A stretch of 64,000 nucleotides of DNA from Sphingopyxis soli. GTDB lineage: Bacteria > Pseudomonadota > Alphaproteobacteria > Sphingomonadales > Sphingomonadaceae. Location: assembly GCF_018682675.1 (NCBI RefSeq), contig NZ_JAFMTR010000060.1, positions 1-64,000 on the forward strand. The letters are read 5' to 3'. The notes below the pieces were generated by a model. That model saw only the letters and a list, made by a program, of their open reading frames with translations. It made no database searches and was not told where the DNA came from. Below, in pieces: positions 63,723 to 64,000 of the stretch (the stretch's first letter is position 1; every line of letters begins with the position of its first letter). The translations under genes and the position numbers were made by a program.

Positions 63723-63960
63723 TTCCGTCTCATGCCTTTCCGGTCTTGTCCGGCCGTCATTTTGTCTGGTTCAACGTCCCGCCTGTCGTCTCCTATGGAC
63801 GATCGGCGGCCCGCAATGCCGGCGGGCTTTATCGACAAAGACCCGTCGCGTCGATGGGTTTTGCCAAAGAATTGCCACCGGTTTTCAGCGCTCATGACCG
63901 CTCGCGTCGCCCCCCGTCCCATGTCCTACAGAGCGACCCGCCGGTTCGGAGCCGGCTCGG
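63723..63960. other. Leader region of the export operon
   Basis: About 240 bases upstream of the ligase gene. No gene was supported: readable frames have poor codon bias. It presumably contains the promoter for the minus-strand export operon, but no clear -35/-10 or operator was found. Confidence 0.4.
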
Positions 63961-64000
63961 TCAGACCCGCAGCGTCATCTCCGGCATCGGCGTCCGCCGA
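63961..64000 (-). CDS. Possible 3' end of a minus-strand gene cut by the window edge
   Basis: The minus strand reads RRTPMPEMTLRV and then TGA, with G or C at the third base of all twelve sense codons. This fits the tail of a real gene, but 12 codons cannot be identified. Confidence 0.3.
   Translation of the reverse strand, partial: RRTPMPEMTLRV

Noticed and set aside
63719-63922. 67-codon minus-strand frame before the O-antigen ligase gene
   Set aside because: No motif, mixed codon bias, and it overlaps the start of the ligase gene in another frame.
1-64000. tRNA, rRNA or CRISPR arrays
   Set aside because: No cloverleaf, rRNA block or regularly spaced repeats were noticed in reading; short RNAs could be missed without a covariance search.

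Overview
The window is GC-rich DNA with very high third-position GC, tightly packed genes, many 4-bp start/stop overlaps and several GTG or TTG starts. Gene content (RodZ-like HTH/DUF4115 protein - YbgF/CpoB - TilS - FtsH, a bo3-type quinol oxidase with SURF1 and RegB/RegA, TamA/TamB, and a large exopolysaccharide locus) fits an alphaproteobacterium of the Sphingomonadaceae, probably Sphingopyxis-like. The genus is inferred; no rRNA or tRNA gene was found to anchor it.

Layout. 1-6.6 kb (+): an intergenic stretch with a REP-like palindrome, then rodZ-like, ybgF, tilS, ftsH, a small exported protein, a frameshifted small gene and a DUF3800 protein. 6.6-10.7 kb: rpoZ (-), a cardiolipin-synthase-like phospholipase D (+), an acyl-CoA dehydrogenase (-) and a LysR regulator (-). 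10.7-17.5 kb (-): one compact unit cyoABCD-surf1-regB-regA-lysR, in which the redox two-component system is translationally chained to a terminal oxidase. 17.6-21 kb (+): MFS transporter, mobA and a HerA-like ATPase. 21-28.6 kb (-): tamA-tamB-small lipoprotein, then a GDT1/TMEM165 cation exporter behind a clear yybP-ykoY (manganese) riboswitch whose conserved 5' motif contains the lipoprotein stop codon. 28.7-33.5 kb: ugd, selO, an acyl-CoA-dehydrogenase-like flavoprotein and a divergent HxlR regulator with a palindromic candidate operator. 33.5-35.4 kb: an AT-rich leader and an overlapping two-gene module of unknown function (lectin/LamG-like plus transglutaminase-like).

35.5-63.7 kb is a large surface-polysaccharide locus. 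Precursor genes are galE, a UDP-glucuronate 4-epimerase-like gene, rmlCBDA, tviB/wbpO-like and tviC/wbpP-like genes, a DegT aminotransferase and a PglD-like acyltransferase. Assembly and export genes are a PglC-type initiating transferase, glycosyltransferases, Wzx, Wzy, a Wzc-like tyrosine autokinase, a Wza-like lipoprotein and an O-antigen ligase/polymerase. Embedded in it (37.6-43.4 kb, -) is an acyl-carrier-protein cassette: zinc-ribbon methyltransferase, FkbH-like glyceryl-ACP enzyme, two ACPs, KAS III, SDR, VOC protein and LbH acyltransferase. It looks like a dedicated pathway making an unusual carrier-bound acyl group to decorate a sugar.

How it fits together (inference): nucleotide-sugar enzymes supply rhamnose, uronic acids and amino sugars; the phosphoglycosyl transferase starts a lipid-linked unit; glycosyltransferases, the ACP-linked acyl group and an AsnB-type amidotransferase finish it; Wzx/Wzy/Wzc/Wza flip, polymerise and export it. 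The strongest candidates for something new are the ACP/FkbH decoration cassette, the 33.7-35.4 kb two-gene module, and the riboswitch overlapping a stop codon.
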